64,000 nucleotides of DNA, from the NCBI RefSeq assembly GCF_029193885.1, contig NZ_JARFVB010000015.1:26608-90607 (forward strand), written 5' to 3'. Position 1 is the first letter of the stretch. Each line of letters starts with the position of its first letter. The position numbers and the translations under genes were made by a program. Positions 1-8,744 of this stretch are shown here, piece by piece. The DNA is from Flagellimonas yonaguniensis (lineage in GTDB: Bacteria > Bacteroidota > Bacteroidia > Flavobacteriales > Flavobacteriaceae). Under the pieces are notes generated by a model. That model worked only from the letters and a program-made list of their open reading frames with translations, was not told the origin of the DNA and did no database searches.

Positions 1-1011
1 CAAACGACCTACAAAAGGATCTGTTGCAATCTTAAAGGCAAGCGCAGCAAAAGGCTCTTTGGGATCTGGTTTTCTAGTGATCGATTCACCAGTAGCAGGA
101 TCAGTACCTACAATATCGTCCTTATCCAAAGGAGATGGCAAGTAACGACAAACAGCATCCAACAAAAATTGAACACCTTTGTTTTTAAAGGATGAACCAC
201 AGATCATTGGAATGATAGCTCTATCCATAACAGCAGCACGTAACGCGGCATGCACCTCTTCTTCCGTGATGGAATCCTCATCTTCGAAGAATTTTTCCAT
301 CAACTCCTCATCATATTCAGCAACAGCCTCGATTAAAGCAGCTCTATACTCTTTAACCTCGTCTTGCATCTCAGCAGGAATATCCACAACATCAAATGTA
401 GAACCAAAGTTCTCATCGTGCCAAACAATAGCTCTGTTCTTGGCCAAATCCACAATACCTTTAAAGTCGGCCTCATCACCAATTGGCAAAACAATCGGCA
501 CAGCATTGGAACCCAACATTTCGCGAACCTGCTTACAAACAGCCAAGAAGTTGGAACCTTGACGGTCCATCTTGTTCACAAAACCAATTCTTGGAACTTT
601 ATAGTTATCGGCCAATCTCCAGTTGGTTTCGGATTGTGGCTCAACACCGTCAACGGCACTGAATAAGAACACCAATCCATCCAACACACGAAGTGAACGG
701 TTTACCTCAACCGTAAAGTCAACGTGTCCGGGAGTGTCAATAATATTAAAGTGGTAATCTTTTGTGTCAGGCAATGCTTGCGCATTCTCCATTGGAAACT
801 TCCAAGTACATGTTGTAGCCGCAGAGGTAATGGTAATACCACGCTCTTGCTCTTGCTCCATCCAGTCCATGGTCGCTGCACCATCGTGCACCTCTCCAAT
901 TTTGTGACTCACACCTGTATAGAAAAGAATACGTTCTGTAGTAGTTGTCTTTCCAGCATCAATGTGAGCTGCAATACCTATATTCCTTGTATATTTTAAA
1001 TCTCTTCCCAT
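1..1011 (-). CDS. fusA: Elongation factor G, N-terminal part (partial)
   Basis: This is the first 337 codons of EF-G, the GTPase that drives ribosomal translocation and, with RRF, ribosome recycling. Translation from the ATG at 1011 starts [20 protein letters not shown] and continues into the G1 motif (AHIDAGKTT). The frame stays open to base 1, where it reads [18 protein letters not shown], typical of the start of EF-G domain II. The C-terminal half lies outside the window, so the gene is cut by the window edge and not broken. It is the third gene of the str operon, 8 bp downstream of rpsG, and should be co-transcribed with rpsL and rpsG. Confidence 0.97.
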   Translation of the reverse strand, partial: MGRDLKYTRNIGIAAHIDAGKTTTTERILFYTGVSHKIGEVHDGAATMDWMEQEQERGITITSAATTCTWKFPMENAQALPDTKDYHFNIIDTPGHVDFTVEVNRSLRVLDGLVFLFSAVDGVEPQSETNWRLADNYKVPRIGFVNKMDRQGSNFLAVCKQVREMLGSNAVPIVLPIGDEADFKGIVDLAKNRAIVWHDENFGSTFDVVDIPAEMQDEVKEYRAALIEAVAEYDEELMEKFFEDEDSITEEEVHAALRAAVMDRAIIPMICGSSFKNKGVQFLLDAVCRYLPSPLDKDDIVGTDPATGESITRKPDPKEPFAALAFKIATDPFVGRL

Positions 1012-1019
1012 TGTATTGA

Positions 1020-1496
1020 TTAGAATCTAAAGTGTGAGAATGCTTTATTGGCTTCCGCCATTTTGTGTGTATCTACTCTTTTCTTCACTGCCGCCCCCTC
1101 TTCTTTAGCCGCTGCCAAAATCTCAGCTGCCAATTTTTGGGCCATGGATTTCTCGTTACGCTTTCTTGAAAAGCTGATCAACCACTTCATGGCAGTGGAT
1201 ATCTTTCTATCTGGACGAATCTGCATGGGAATCTGGAATGTTGCACCACCCACTCTTCTACTACGAACCTCTACGTGCGGCATAACATTGGAAAGCGCAT
1301 CTTTCCACAACTCCAATCCTGTTTTTTCTTCGTCAGTGTTCTTTTCGTCTACGATCGCAATTGCATCATAAAAAATCTTGAATGCAACTGATTTTTTACC
1401 ATCCCACATCATCATGTTCACGAAACGCGTAACAAGTTGATCATTAAACTTTGGATCCGGTAATAACGGTCTCTTTTTTGCCTGCTTTTTTCTCAT
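1020..1496 (-). CDS. rpsG: 30S ribosomal protein S7
   Basis: This 158-residue protein has the usual length of bacterial S7, which binds the 3' major domain of 16S rRNA and nucleates assembly of the 30S head. Diagnostic stretches are the N-terminal [17 protein letters not shown], the segment [14 protein letters not shown] and the C-terminal [11 protein letters not shown]. It sits between rpsL (20 bp upstream) and fusA (8 bp downstream) in the conserved str order. In other bacteria S7 is the translational autoregulator of this operon; no such site could be identified here by eye. Confidence 0.98.
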   Translation of the reverse strand: MRKKQAKKRPLLPDPKFNDQLVTRFVNMMMWDGKKSVAFKIFYDAIAIVDEKNTDEEKTGLELWKDALSNVMPHVEVRSRRVGGATFQIPMQIRPDRKISTAMKWLISFSRKRNEKSMAQKLAAEILAAAKEEGAAVKKRVDTHKMAEANKAFSHFRF

Positions 1497-1516
1497 CGCT
1501 TCTTCTTAAAGTTGTT

Positions 1517-1891
1517 TTACTTTTTTGGACGCTTTGCACCATACTTAGATCGTCGTTGCGTTCTATCCGCAACACCTGCGGTATCCAAAGCACCGCGAAC
1601 GATATGATATCGCACACCAGGCAAATCCTTTACTCTCCCGCCTCTAACCAATACTATCGAGTGCTCTTGGAGGTTGTGACCTTCACCAGGGATGTATGCG
1701 TTCACTTCTTTACCATTGGTCAACCTTACCCTTGCAACTTTGCGCATTGCAGAGTTTGGTTTCTTAGGCGTAGTAGTGTAAACACGCGTACAAACCCCTC
1801 TTCTTTGAGGACACGAATCCAAAGCAGCCGATTTACTCTTCTTGGTAATTGTGGCCCTTCCTTTTCGTACTAATTGTGAAATTGTTGGCAT
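1517..1891 (-). CDS. rpsL: 30S ribosomal protein S12
   Basis: This 124-residue protein is S12, the decoding-centre protein that monitors codon-anticodon pairing and is the classical streptomycin target. It begins [12 protein letters not shown] and carries the conserved segments [19 protein letters not shown] and [14 protein letters not shown], followed by [14 protein letters not shown], which holds the invariant Asp. The streptomycin-relevant lysines in TPKKPNS and in the RRSKYGAK tail look wild type. It is the first gene of the str operon, and a strong promoter lies 45-75 bp upstream. Confidence 0.98.
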   Translation of the reverse strand: MPTISQLVRKGRATITKKSKSAALDSCPQRRGVCTRVYTTTPKKPNSAMRKVARVRLTNGKEVNAYIPGEGHNLQEHSIVLVRGGRVKDLPGVRYHIVRGALDTAGVADRTQRRSKYGAKRPKK

Positions 1892-1935
1892 TAAATTTCT
1901 TTTAAAAAACTAAATAACCCTCATTTTGAGGGCTG

Positions 1936-1966
1936 CAAATGTAGTGATAATTCCCAATAATTCAAA
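1936..1966 (-). promoter_or_regulatory. Promoter of the rpsL-rpsG-fusA operon
   Basis: Read on the minus strand, TTTG (1966-1963) is followed after exactly 19 bp by TACATTTG (1943-1936). This matches the Bacteroidota housekeeping promoter TTTG-N19-TAnnTTTG. A perfect 5-bp hairpin CCCTC/GAGGG with a 5-nt loop (1918-1932) lies where the mRNA would begin, so the transcript probably starts at or in this hairpin. The rest of the 1892-2272 gap holds only the rlmB promoter. Confidence 0.75.
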
Positions 1967-2259
1967 TCCCAAGCAATTAAATTTAATCTGACCCTGAAAA
2001 AAGCTCAAAACACCTGACCATAAACATGGTTCAAAGCATAGAAATCCCAAACAATTTTCAAGGCTCTTCACATAAAAAATCCTCATGACCTCCAATACAT
2101 ATAGTAAGGAACTAAGACCTTACTATTGATTTGTTGACATTTCCATTAAAATATTTGACATTATAATCACTCTCCATTATAAATCATTTGTCCAGGCATC
2201 ATTAAAAGCACACATAAGAGTCAAATCATAATTTTGAATAAATAAACTAAGGTTTTTCA

Positions 2260-2267
2260 TACTTTTG
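2260..2267 (+). promoter_or_regulatory. -7 box of rlmB
   Basis: TACTTTTG matches TAnnTTTG and ends only 5 bp before the rlmB ATG at 2273. A possible upstream TTTG lies at 2233-2236, with wider than usual spacing (23 bp). If the box is used, the transcript has almost no 5' leader, and no Shine-Dalgarno sequence fits. Confidence 0.5.
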
Positions 2268-2272
2268 CGGCC

Positions 2273-3010
2273 ATGGAGAACGAGCAAAAAATCTATGGAA
2301 TACGGGCAGTGATGGAAGCCCTCAATGCTGAACAGCCCATCAATAAAATATTTGTCCAAAAAGGACTTAAAGGTGAGCTTTTCAAGGAACTGGAATCCAC
2401 AGTGCGTAAGAGTGGAATCAGTTTATCCTACGTCCCGATTGAAAAACTGAACCGCCTTACTCGAAACAATCATCAGGGTGTGGTTGCACAAATATCCCCG
2501 GTACAGTTCCATAATTTTGAAGAATTGGTGGAGCAAGTCCTATCCAAAGAGGAAGCCCCCTTTTTCTTGATGCTCGACGGGGTTTCCGATGTTCGAAACT
2601 TTGGCGCCATCATCCGAACTGCGGAATGTTGTGGAGTGCACGGAATCATAATTCCCAAAAACGGAGCTGCTCCCATTACAGATGACACTGTCAAAACCTC
2701 GGCAGGTGCTGCTTTCAATGTCCCTATTGCCAAAGTAGACCATTTAAAGGATGCCATTTTTTATCTTCAATCATCTGGGATTGTAGTTACAGGAGCTACT
2801 GAAAAAGCTGAAGACGATATTTACGGAGTTGATTTCAATCAGCCTACTGCCATCATCATGGGGTCAGAGGAAAAGGGCATCTCCCCCTCTACCCTGAACA
2901 TCATTGACCACCAAGCCAAACTGCCGTTAATGGGAAAAATCGGTTCATTGAATGTTTCCGTGGCCTGTGGCGTTTTTCTTTACGAAGTGGTTCGGCAAAG
3001 AAACAAATAA
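2273..3010 (+). CDS. rlmB: 23S rRNA 2'-O-methyltransferase RlmB (SpoU/TrmH family)
   Basis: SPOUT-family SAM-dependent RNA methyltransferase of 245 residues, the normal length for RlmB, which methylates the 2'-OH of G2251 (E. coli numbering) in the peptidyl-transferase P-loop of 23S rRNA. The N-terminal substrate-binding domain (about 1-75) begins with the family signature IYGIRAVMEAL. The trefoil-knot catalytic domain shows motif 1 at 107 (RNFGAIIRTAE, with the catalytic Arg), motif 2 at 194 (IMGSEEKGIS) and motif 3 at 224 (GSLNVSVACG). The gene is transcribed alone and converges on the rhomboid gene with a 3-bp gap. The exact nucleotide modified is inferred from the family; a related TrmH-type specificity cannot be excluded. 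Confidence 0.9.
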   Translation: MENEQKIYGIRAVMEALNAEQPINKIFVQKGLKGELFKELESTVRKSGISLSYVPIEKLNRLTRNNHQGVVAQISPVQFHNFEELVEQVLSKEEAPFFLMLDGVSDVRNFGAIIRTAECCGVHGIIIPKNGAAPITDDTVKTSAGAAFNVPIAKVDHLKDAIFYLQSSGIVVTGATEKAEDDIYGVDFNQPTAIIMGSEEKGISPSTLNIIDHQAKLPLMGKIGSLNVSVACGVFLYEVVRQRNK

Positions 3011-3013
3011 CCA

Positions 3014-3742
3014 TCAGTCCTCATCGGATTTTTTATAATGGTATTTGATTTCGATTTTTTCTTCGGTTTCCTCTGTAATAGTTTCGATAAAATTACCGTG
3101 CTCATCAAAGTGCTGTAGAAAAGAGTCGTCTGCTTCATTATAATCATCATGCTCCCAATCGTATTTTCTGACCTCGGGAACTTTTACCTTGGTAACCAAT
3201 GCCATAATAAGTCCCATAGCAAAACCTGCTAGGTGTCCTTCCCACGAAATACCATCTTTCACGGGAAATATATACCAAATCATACTACCATAAATAAAAA
3301 CAACAATCAATGAGAGGGCAACGAGCCTGTAATGTTTGGCCAAAATTCCTTTGAAGAATATAAAACTGGCCAGCAAATAAATCACTCCACTGGCACCAAT
3401 ATGATACGATGGCCTGGCAATGGCCCAAGTAAGCAGTCCAGAGGCAAGTGTTCCCAACAGCAAGACCCGAAGTGCCGCACTCCGATAAAAATAAAACAGA
3501 AAGGCCGTTAGCACAGCCAAAGGAATGGTATTGTTGTACAAATGTTCTATGGAACCATGAATAAATGGACTGAAAAATACGCCTTGCAGACCGGACAACC
3601 TTCTTGGATACACCCCATATTCGTTCAGGTTGATGCCCAACTGCACCTCGACCAAGAACACCATCCAAATGGACAATACCGCCAATAAGGGTGCTATGAC
3701 CACCGCATTCGAAAATTTAAATGAATCCGAATTCATACGCAA
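3014..3742 (-). CDS. Rhomboid-family intramembrane serine protease
   Basis: Polytopic inner-membrane protein of 242 residues that should cleave transmembrane segments within the bilayer. The rhomboid hallmarks are all present: HGSIEHLYNN (H67 region, structural His and Asn of TM2), the catalytic serine in GASG (S118) on TM4, and the catalytic histidine in GHLAGFAMG (H170) on TM6. About six hydrophobic segments are visible, followed by an acidic cytoplasmic tail of about 50 residues rich in D and E. Substrates cannot be told from sequence. An ATG two codons into the frame is an alternative start. It converges on rlmB. Confidence 0.88.
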   Translation of the reverse strand: MRMNSDSFKFSNAVVIAPLLAVLSIWMVFLVEVQLGINLNEYGVYPRRLSGLQGVFFSPFIHGSIEHLYNNTIPLAVLTAFLFYFYRSAALRVLLLGTLASGLLTWAIARPSYHIGASGVIYLLASFIFFKGILAKHYRLVALSLIVVFIYGSMIWYIFPVKDGISWEGHLAGFAMGLIMALVTKVKVPEVRKYDWEHDDYNEADDSFLQHFDEHGNFIETITEETEEKIEIKYHYKKSDED

Positions 3743-3843
3743 ACAAAATCAAACATCCCGCCACAACCTTGATTTGACACAAATTGTCAGGTCGACGATA
3801 AAATCCTTTCCAAAACAAGAACAATAGACCATCAAATTTATTT

Positions 3844-3851
3844 TATTTTTG
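3844..3851 (+). promoter_or_regulatory. -7 box of rarA
   Basis: TATTTTTG fits TAnnTTTG and ends 4 bp before the rarA ATG at 3856. As for rlmB, this implies an extremely short or absent leader. No convincing -33 TTG element is visible. Confidence 0.45.
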
Positions 3852-3855
3852 AGGC

Positions 3856-5133
3856 ATGAACGAACCCTTGGCAGAACGCATACGTCCAAAAACTTTAGAG
3901 GATTACATCAGTCAGCAACATTTGGTGGGAAAGCAGGGCGCCTTGACCAACCAGATTAAAAGTGGTGTTATTCCCTCCTTGATTTTTTGGGGACCTCCCG
4001 GAACGGGAAAAACCACCTTGGCCAACATCATTGCCACCGAAAGCCAACGGCCTTTTTACACCTTGAGTGCCATCAGTAGTGGTGTAAAGGATGTTCGGGA
4101 GGTAATCGACAAGGCCAAGCAAAGTGGAGGCTTGTTCACTTCCAAAAACCCCATCCTTTTTATTGATGAGATTCATCGTTTTAGCAAATCGCAACAGGAT
4201 TCGTTGCTTGGAGCGGTTGAGAAAGGCTGGGTAACGCTTGTTGGTGCCACTACGGAAAATCCAAGCTTTGAAGTGATTCCCGCACTTTTGTCCAGATGCC
4301 AAGTTTACACCCTCAACCCTTTTGGAAAAGACGACCTTGTAGCACTTTTGGAACGTGCCATAAAAACAGACGGTATTCTTTCCAAAAAGCAAATTGAACT
4401 GAAAGAAACCGATGCGTTATTGCGTTTGTCAGGTGGGGACGGACGAAAATTGCTCAATATATTTGAGCTTATCGTGAACTCCGAACCAGGGGACAAGATT
4501 GCCATTACCAATGATTTGGTCCTCAATAAGGTTCAAAAAAACACGGTACGGTATGACAAAACCGGGGAGCAACACTACGATATTATTTCTGCATTCATTA
4601 AAAGTGTCCGTGGAAGTGACCCCAATGCCGCGGTTTATTGGTTGGCCCGTATGATTGAAGGCGGTGAGGATGTAAAGTTCATAGCTCGCAGAATGATCAT
4701 ATTGGCATCGGAGGATATTGGGAATGCCAATCCGACTGCTTTGGTCTTGGCCAACACCACTTTTCAGTCGGTTACAACTATAGGATATCCGGAAGCGAGG
4801 ATAATCCTGAGTCAGTGTGCCACCTATTTGGCAAGTTCCCCCAAGAGTAATGCCAGTTATATGGCCATTAACGAAGCACAACAGAAAGTGCGGCAAACAG
4901 GAGATTTGTCCATACCCATTCCATTACGAAACGCTCCTACCAAATTAATGAAGGACCTAGGATATGGCAAGGGCTATGCTTATGCCCATGACTATCCAAA
5001 TAATTTTGTGGACTTCGAGTTTCTTCCTGATGAAATTACCGGAACGACCTTTTACAGACCGGGAAACAATCCCCGGGAAAATTCCATGAAGGACTTCCTA
5101 AAGAAAAGATGGAAAAACAAGTATGATTTCTAG
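3856..5133 (+). CDS. rarA: Replication-associated recombination protein A (MgsA/RarA AAA+ ATPase)
   Basis: AAA+ ATPase of 425 residues related to clamp-loader subunits and eukaryotic WRNIP1, acting at stalled replication forks. Walker A is GPPGTGKTT (46-54), Walker B is LFIDEIHRF (101-109), and sensor 1 lies in [13 protein letters not shown], a signature that separates RarA from RuvB and DnaX. The C-terminal half contains the conserved segment [20 protein letters not shown] and the MgsA tetramerisation region. Length is normal. It is transcribed alone and its stop overlaps the stop of the convergent secreted-protein gene by 4 bp. Confidence 0.93.
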   Translation: MNEPLAERIRPKTLEDYISQQHLVGKQGALTNQIKSGVIPSLIFWGPPGTGKTTLANIIATESQRPFYTLSAISSGVKDVREVIDKAKQSGGLFTSKNPILFIDEIHRFSKSQQDSLLGAVEKGWVTLVGATTENPSFEVIPALLSRCQVYTLNPFGKDDLVALLERAIKTDGILSKKQIELKETDALLRLSGGDGRKLLNIFELIVNSEPGDKIAITNDLVLNKVQKNTVRYDKTGEQHYDIISAFIKSVRGSDPNAAVYWLARMIEGGEDVKFIARRMIILASEDIGNANPTALVLANTTFQSVTTIGYPEARIILSQCATYLASSPKSNASYMAINEAQQKVRQTGDLSIPIPLRNAPTKLMKDLGYGKGYAYAHDYPNNFVDFEFLPDEITGTTFYRPGNNPRENSMKDFLKKRWKNKYDF

Positions 5134-5978
5134 AACTTGATATGGAGTTCTTTCTGCACTTTTTTACCATTATCGGAATACTCCAACAACCATGTATCCC
5201 CTTTTTTGAAGACCACTGCATTGTTACCCTCAAAATTGGTCATGAACACATTCTCCATAGAGGTTTCCTCCAATTTAAATACCACCTTTGGTGTACTGTC
5301 CACCAATTGGTATCCATTGTCAATAGGTTGGGCATATAGAAGGTCTGTTGTCGACGCGGCCACGGTCGCTGCCGTAGTATTTGTAGACTTCACAACAGTA
5401 CTGGGCTTGGGTTCAACAGCTTTGTAAACCTGCTCTTCCATTGTTGCCTTCTGCTCCACTACATTGGTCTTTGACTCCTTGTCAACAGTTTTCACATCAT
5501 CCTTAAAGCTCACTGTAACCGGTGCCGTTTCCTTTGGTTGACCCTGTTGGGGTTCATAAGCATAATTCAATCCCACATAGGAAACAAATGCCTTTTGAAT
5601 GACATCCCTGTAGGCATCTTCAAACGATTTTATTTTACTCTTGGCTTCCTCGGACCTGAACACCTCGACATTATTACAGTCCTTAAGTGCAATTACCGCT
5701 TTGGTGGTAAACATATTGGAGCTGTCAATAAAATCCGCCGTTAATCCCAAGCATCTATTCACAGCCAAGTCAAATGGCAAATCGTCATCATAAACCGCAT
5801 TGAACCCGTTTTGTTCAAAATAATACTTTACCAATGTACTGGTCTGATAGTGATTGGCAGATTTGAAAGCATCAAATTTTTTGGGAACGATGATATACTT
5901 ATAGTCGTTCAACTGTGCATTAACAACCCCATTCAACCCCATTGCGAAAAGCAATATGTACAATATTTTCAATCTCAT
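5130..5978 (-). CDS. Secreted protein of unknown function
   Basis: I do not recognise a named domain. The protein (282 residues) has a clear Sec signal peptide (MRLKILYILLFAMGLNGVVNA, cleaved near residue 21). A mature domain follows (to about residue 140) with the look of a small alpha/beta fold: YKYIIVPKKFDAFKSANHYQ, then an alternation of hydrophobic strands and helices. The middle (about 145-210) is low complexity, rich in T, V, P and K. A C-terminal strand-rich part (about 215-282) contains FEGNNAVVFKKGDTWLLEY. It is the last gene of a minus-strand group with the outer-membrane barrel and the lipoprotein upstream, which suggests an envelope role. Similar proteins are common in flavobacteria and uncharacterised. 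Confidence 0.8.
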   Translation of the reverse strand: MRLKILYILLFAMGLNGVVNAQLNDYKYIIVPKKFDAFKSANHYQTSTLVKYYFEQNGFNAVYDDDLPFDLAVNRCLGLTADFIDSSNMFTTKAVIALKDCNNVEVFRSEEAKSKIKSFEDAYRDVIQKAFVSYVGLNYAYEPQQGQPKETAPVTVSFKDDVKTVDKESKTNVVEQKATMEEQVYKAVEPKPSTVVKSTNTTAATVAASTTDLLYAQPIDNGYQLVDSTPKVVFKLEETSMENVFMTNFEGNNAVVFKKGDTWLLEYSDNGKKVQKELHIKF

Positions 5979-5990
5979 AATGATGAATAA

Positions 5991-7451
5991 TCAATTTCCG
6001 TTCCAAGATATAATATTAAATCCGAACTGTAAAGAAGCATAATGGCTATCTGCCAAATTAGCATAGCTCAAAAGATTATCCGCCAAGACATAAAAATTAA
6101 CCGGGCCCAACTGAAAGTTTGCACCCAATCCGATATTGGTGAGAGAATATTTATCTACAGTGTAAGTGCCTTTTAGGGAAAGAGCCCTGCCAAACCTTCT
6201 TTGGTAAAAACCGGTCAACGCTGCCTGTACCCCTCTTGGCCTTTTTATCATAAACAATTGTCCCCCTAAACTATTCCGATAATAATCCAGGGCGCGTCCT
6301 CCACCACCACCATTGACGGCACATCCACAATTATCCAAAACAGCCCCTCCACCTTGGCCAAAATCATACTTGATAGAGCCATAAACCTTTACAGGCCTCC
6401 AAGAAATATAGCTTGATTGATTTTCCCCATGGGGCAATGCCGTATCGATTTCATCTATCAGTTCTTCCCAAAGATCATTGTTTACATCATCGATGTCATC
6501 CGGCAGAAAAACTGAAATCCCTTCGGTAGTTGTGCTTCCCGCAAAAGTATAGTTCCAAACATCCTTGGAATTATTGATAAAACCCAAATCCAAAATACTT
6601 CCTGTAATGGTGGTTTGGGGGTTCAAGTCATAACTGAAACCAAAATCAAGGCCAAAACCCAGATTGCCTCCCAACAATACCCGTTCTGTAAAAACGCTGG
6701 TCAAGTCTTTTTGGGTTGTTCCGGTATCTTCATCAATAATGTCATAAATCTCCCTTACCCCCGCAGTTTGAAGCTGCATATCCGCAGTGATGGTACTCTC
6801 GTAAATATTGTTTTGACCTGCTGTTGTAGTGAAGGAACCCGAATTTTTGATGGATTGAAATTGAAAAACACTTGAATAAAGCTTTGCCCTAGCTCCCAGT
6901 GTCAGTGCATTGCTCACTTTTCTGTTGATACCAAAATGAAACACGTTGATCATTTCTCCCCGGAGATTCAAATCCCCCAAATCAAAACTTCTCCCCAAGT
7001 TGCCCCCTCCATTACCTTCAAAAGCCAAAATGGCCAAATCCTTGGGCCAATAGGTTATGATATCCGTTTCTCCATAAATCCCAAAGGAATAATAATCATC
7101 AGGTCTGTTCTTGCCTCTAAAACCGATTGTAATCCCTTCAATCTGACTGGTGGTACTGAAATCGTCCTTGTTCCCCATCACATCCAAGAGTCTTTCTTGA
7201 ACTTTTGTTGTAAAATCTATCCCGTCATTGGCAAATAGATCATTAACGGTAACACCACTGGTGGCTCCTTGAAAAGCCAACCCAGAAACAACAGGAATGC
7301 CCACGTGCCACTTTTGCGATGTCTTTACTCCTGGGTTTACCATCAAAGACTGTGGGATTTCATTAAAATCGTACAGCAGTTCCTTATTTTGTGCAAAAAT
7401 AGAGGCGCTGCCCAGTAAGGCAATCCATATTATTTTAAAGGTCATTCTCAT
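5991..7451 (-). CDS. DUF5723 outer-membrane beta-barrel protein
   Basis: Outer-membrane protein of 486 residues with a signal peptide (MRMTFKIIWIALLGSASIFA, then QNKELLYDF). The mature sequence has alternating polar/hydrophobic beta strands and ends in a strand with terminal aromatics (FGFNIISWNGN). Features such as SLMVNPGV near the N-terminus and repeated LGARAKLYSS and GFGLDFGFSYDLN strands match the DUF5723 (PorP/FadL-like) family. An acidic loop rich in D and E (about 325-345) and a Cys-containing Gly-rich stretch (NCGCAVNGGGGG) are notable. Its start overlaps the upstream lipoprotein stop by 4 bp, so the two are translationally coupled. Substrate unknown. Confidence 0.8.
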   Translation of the reverse strand: MRMTFKIIWIALLGSASIFAQNKELLYDFNEIPQSLMVNPGVKTSQKWHVGIPVVSGLAFQGATSGVTVNDLFANDGIDFTTKVQERLLDVMGNKDDFSTTSQIEGITIGFRGKNRPDDYYSFGIYGETDIITYWPKDLAILAFEGNGGGNLGRSFDLGDLNLRGEMINVFHFGINRKVSNALTLGARAKLYSSVFQFQSIKNSGSFTTTAGQNNIYESTITADMQLQTAGVREIYDIIDEDTGTTQKDLTSVFTERVLLGGNLGFGLDFGFSYDLNPQTTITGSILDLGFINNSKDVWNYTFAGSTTTEGISVFLPDDIDDVNNDLWEELIDEIDTALPHGENQSSYISWRPVKVYGSIKYDFGQGGGAVLDNCGCAVNGGGGGRALDYYRNSLGGQLFMIKRPRGVQAALTGFYQRRFGRALSLKGTYTVDKYSLTNIGLGANFQLGPVNFYVLADNLLSYANLADSHYASLQFGFNIISWNGN

Positions 7452-8011
7452 TTCAATCGAAATACAAATTGCGCTCCTGAGCGTAAAATAATTTTGGGAT
7501 CGTCTGCGGAAGACACACTGGTGCCATCACTTAAATTGATGGCGGACACCCGAAGGCTTGAGGTGTTAGCAAGAATATCTATTGGTTTACCTCCCGGACC
7601 ATAAGGAACATCCCGGACCACAGTTTCCGGAGAGTTCGCTTCAATGGTAAAGATTTCCGCGTCCAATGGTCGTCCGGCATCATCTAAAAATTCAATGATC
7701 AATCGCAGTTCTTTGCTCGTGGTATTATCAATCTCGTAGGTAATTACGCCTTCTATAAGGCGCTCTGCCACATATTGTTCGTTGAAAGCATCAAAATTGA
7801 CCTCTTGGGAATAAAAGACACTTAATGCTCCCTCAGAATTTATGGTAGCTTCATCCGATTCAAAATAAAAAAGTCCCGAAGCCAATGTCGGGGTCACTTG
7901 TAAGTCATCAACCTGACTGAAATCCTGCTCCTCGGTACAGGCTGCAAGGAACAACAGAAATCCTGAGAGCAAGATGATACAGTAGGGCAATCTTTTCATA
8001 GTTGAAATCAT
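7448..8011 (-). CDS. Lipoprotein of unknown function
   Basis: Predicted SPII lipoprotein of 187 residues with the lipobox LAAC around residue 25, followed by TEEQDF. An acidic residue after the Cys, as here, is compatible with surface export in Bacteroidetes, though this is only suggestive. The mature part is acidic and strand-rich, with no motif I can name. It overlaps the downstream DUF5723 barrel gene by 4 bp and probably works with it, for example as a surface or periplasmic partner. A second ATG at codon 5 is also possible. Confidence 0.75.
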   Translation of the reverse strand: MISTMKRLPYCIILLSGFLLFLAACTEEQDFSQVDDLQVTPTLASGLFYFESDEATINSEGALSVFYSQEVNFDAFNEQYVAERLIEGVITYEIDNTTSKELRLIIEFLDDAGRPLDAEIFTIEANSPETVVRDVPYGPGGKPIDILANTSSLRVSAINLSDGTSVSSADDPKIILRSGAQFVFRLK

Positions 8012-8054
8012 TTTCCAGTGTCAAAAAAATGGGGTTAACCACTTTTATATAACT

Positions 8055-8744
8055 CTATAAAATGCTTTTTATTTCAATAAGATCGTTGATCATGATGCAT
8101 TCTCCGTGGTCAGAATCTTTATGGAAATTGTAGTGGAGCACTTGCATGCCCATGGCCTTTGCACCTAAAATATCGGCTTCCACATTATCCCCTATCATCA
8201 AAGAGTTTTTGGGGTCCACCTGGGCCTTTTCCAAGGCCATTTCAAAAATGTAAGGATGTGGTTTTTTGACCCCCGCCATCTCTGAATCTATTATTTTTTG
8301 AAAATAATGGTGGATTCCACTTCCCCTTAACTTTTTGGTCTGTACTTCCTGAAATCCATTGGTAATGATATGCAGTCGGTATTTTGGATAGAGGTACTCC
8401 AAAGCCTCCTTGGCATTGGGAAGCAAATGGGTAAAGGAAGACAAGTGCAGAATATAATCGTGTGCCAATTTATCGATGACCTCATCCGAAACCAATACTT
8501 CCAATCTATCAAAAGTTTGCTTTAAGCGTTGGTAACGCAGTTCCGATTTGCTTATTCCATTCTCACGGTACAAGGCCCACATCTGCATGTTGATCGGGGC
8601 ATAGATCTCCAAAAAACCATCGAAATCCACATTGACTTTGTTATCCACTAAAATTTTGGCAAAGGTTAGTGCTGAGTTTTTTTCAAAATCCCATAGTGTA
8701 TGGTCCAAATCAAAAAAAACATCGGTTACTTGGTGGTCAAACAT
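8055..8744 (-). CDS. yjjG: YjjG-type pyrimidine nucleotidase (HAD hydrolase)
   Basis: HAD-superfamily phosphatase of 229 residues. Motif I is DVFFDLDHTLWDFEKNS with the nucleophile and acid/base Asp pair. Motif II is IITNG, motif III is the Lys in GVKKPHPYIF, and motif IV is IGDNVEADILGAKAMGM. The combination DLDHTLWDFEKNS plus length matches the YjjG (TIGR02254) subfamily, which dephosphorylates non-canonical pyrimidine nucleotides and 5'-nucleotides and so cleans the pool. It overlaps the upstream deacetylase-like gene by 8 bp, so they form an operon, although no functional link is obvious. Confidence 0.87.
   Translation of the reverse strand: MFDHQVTDVFFDLDHTLWDFEKNSALTFAKILVDNKVNVDFDGFLEIYAPINMQMWALYRENGISKSELRYQRLKQTFDRLEVLVSDEVIDKLAHDYILHLSSFTHLLPNAKEALEYLYPKYRLHIITNGFQEVQTKKLRGSGIHHYFQKIIDSEMAGVKKPHPYIFEMALEKAQVDPKNSLMIGDNVEADILGAKAMGMQVLHYNFHKDSDHGECIMINDLIEIKSIL

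Noticed and set aside
1..1011. Broken fusA
   Set aside because: The frame is open to base 1 and matches EF-G throughout; the gene is simply cut by the window edge.
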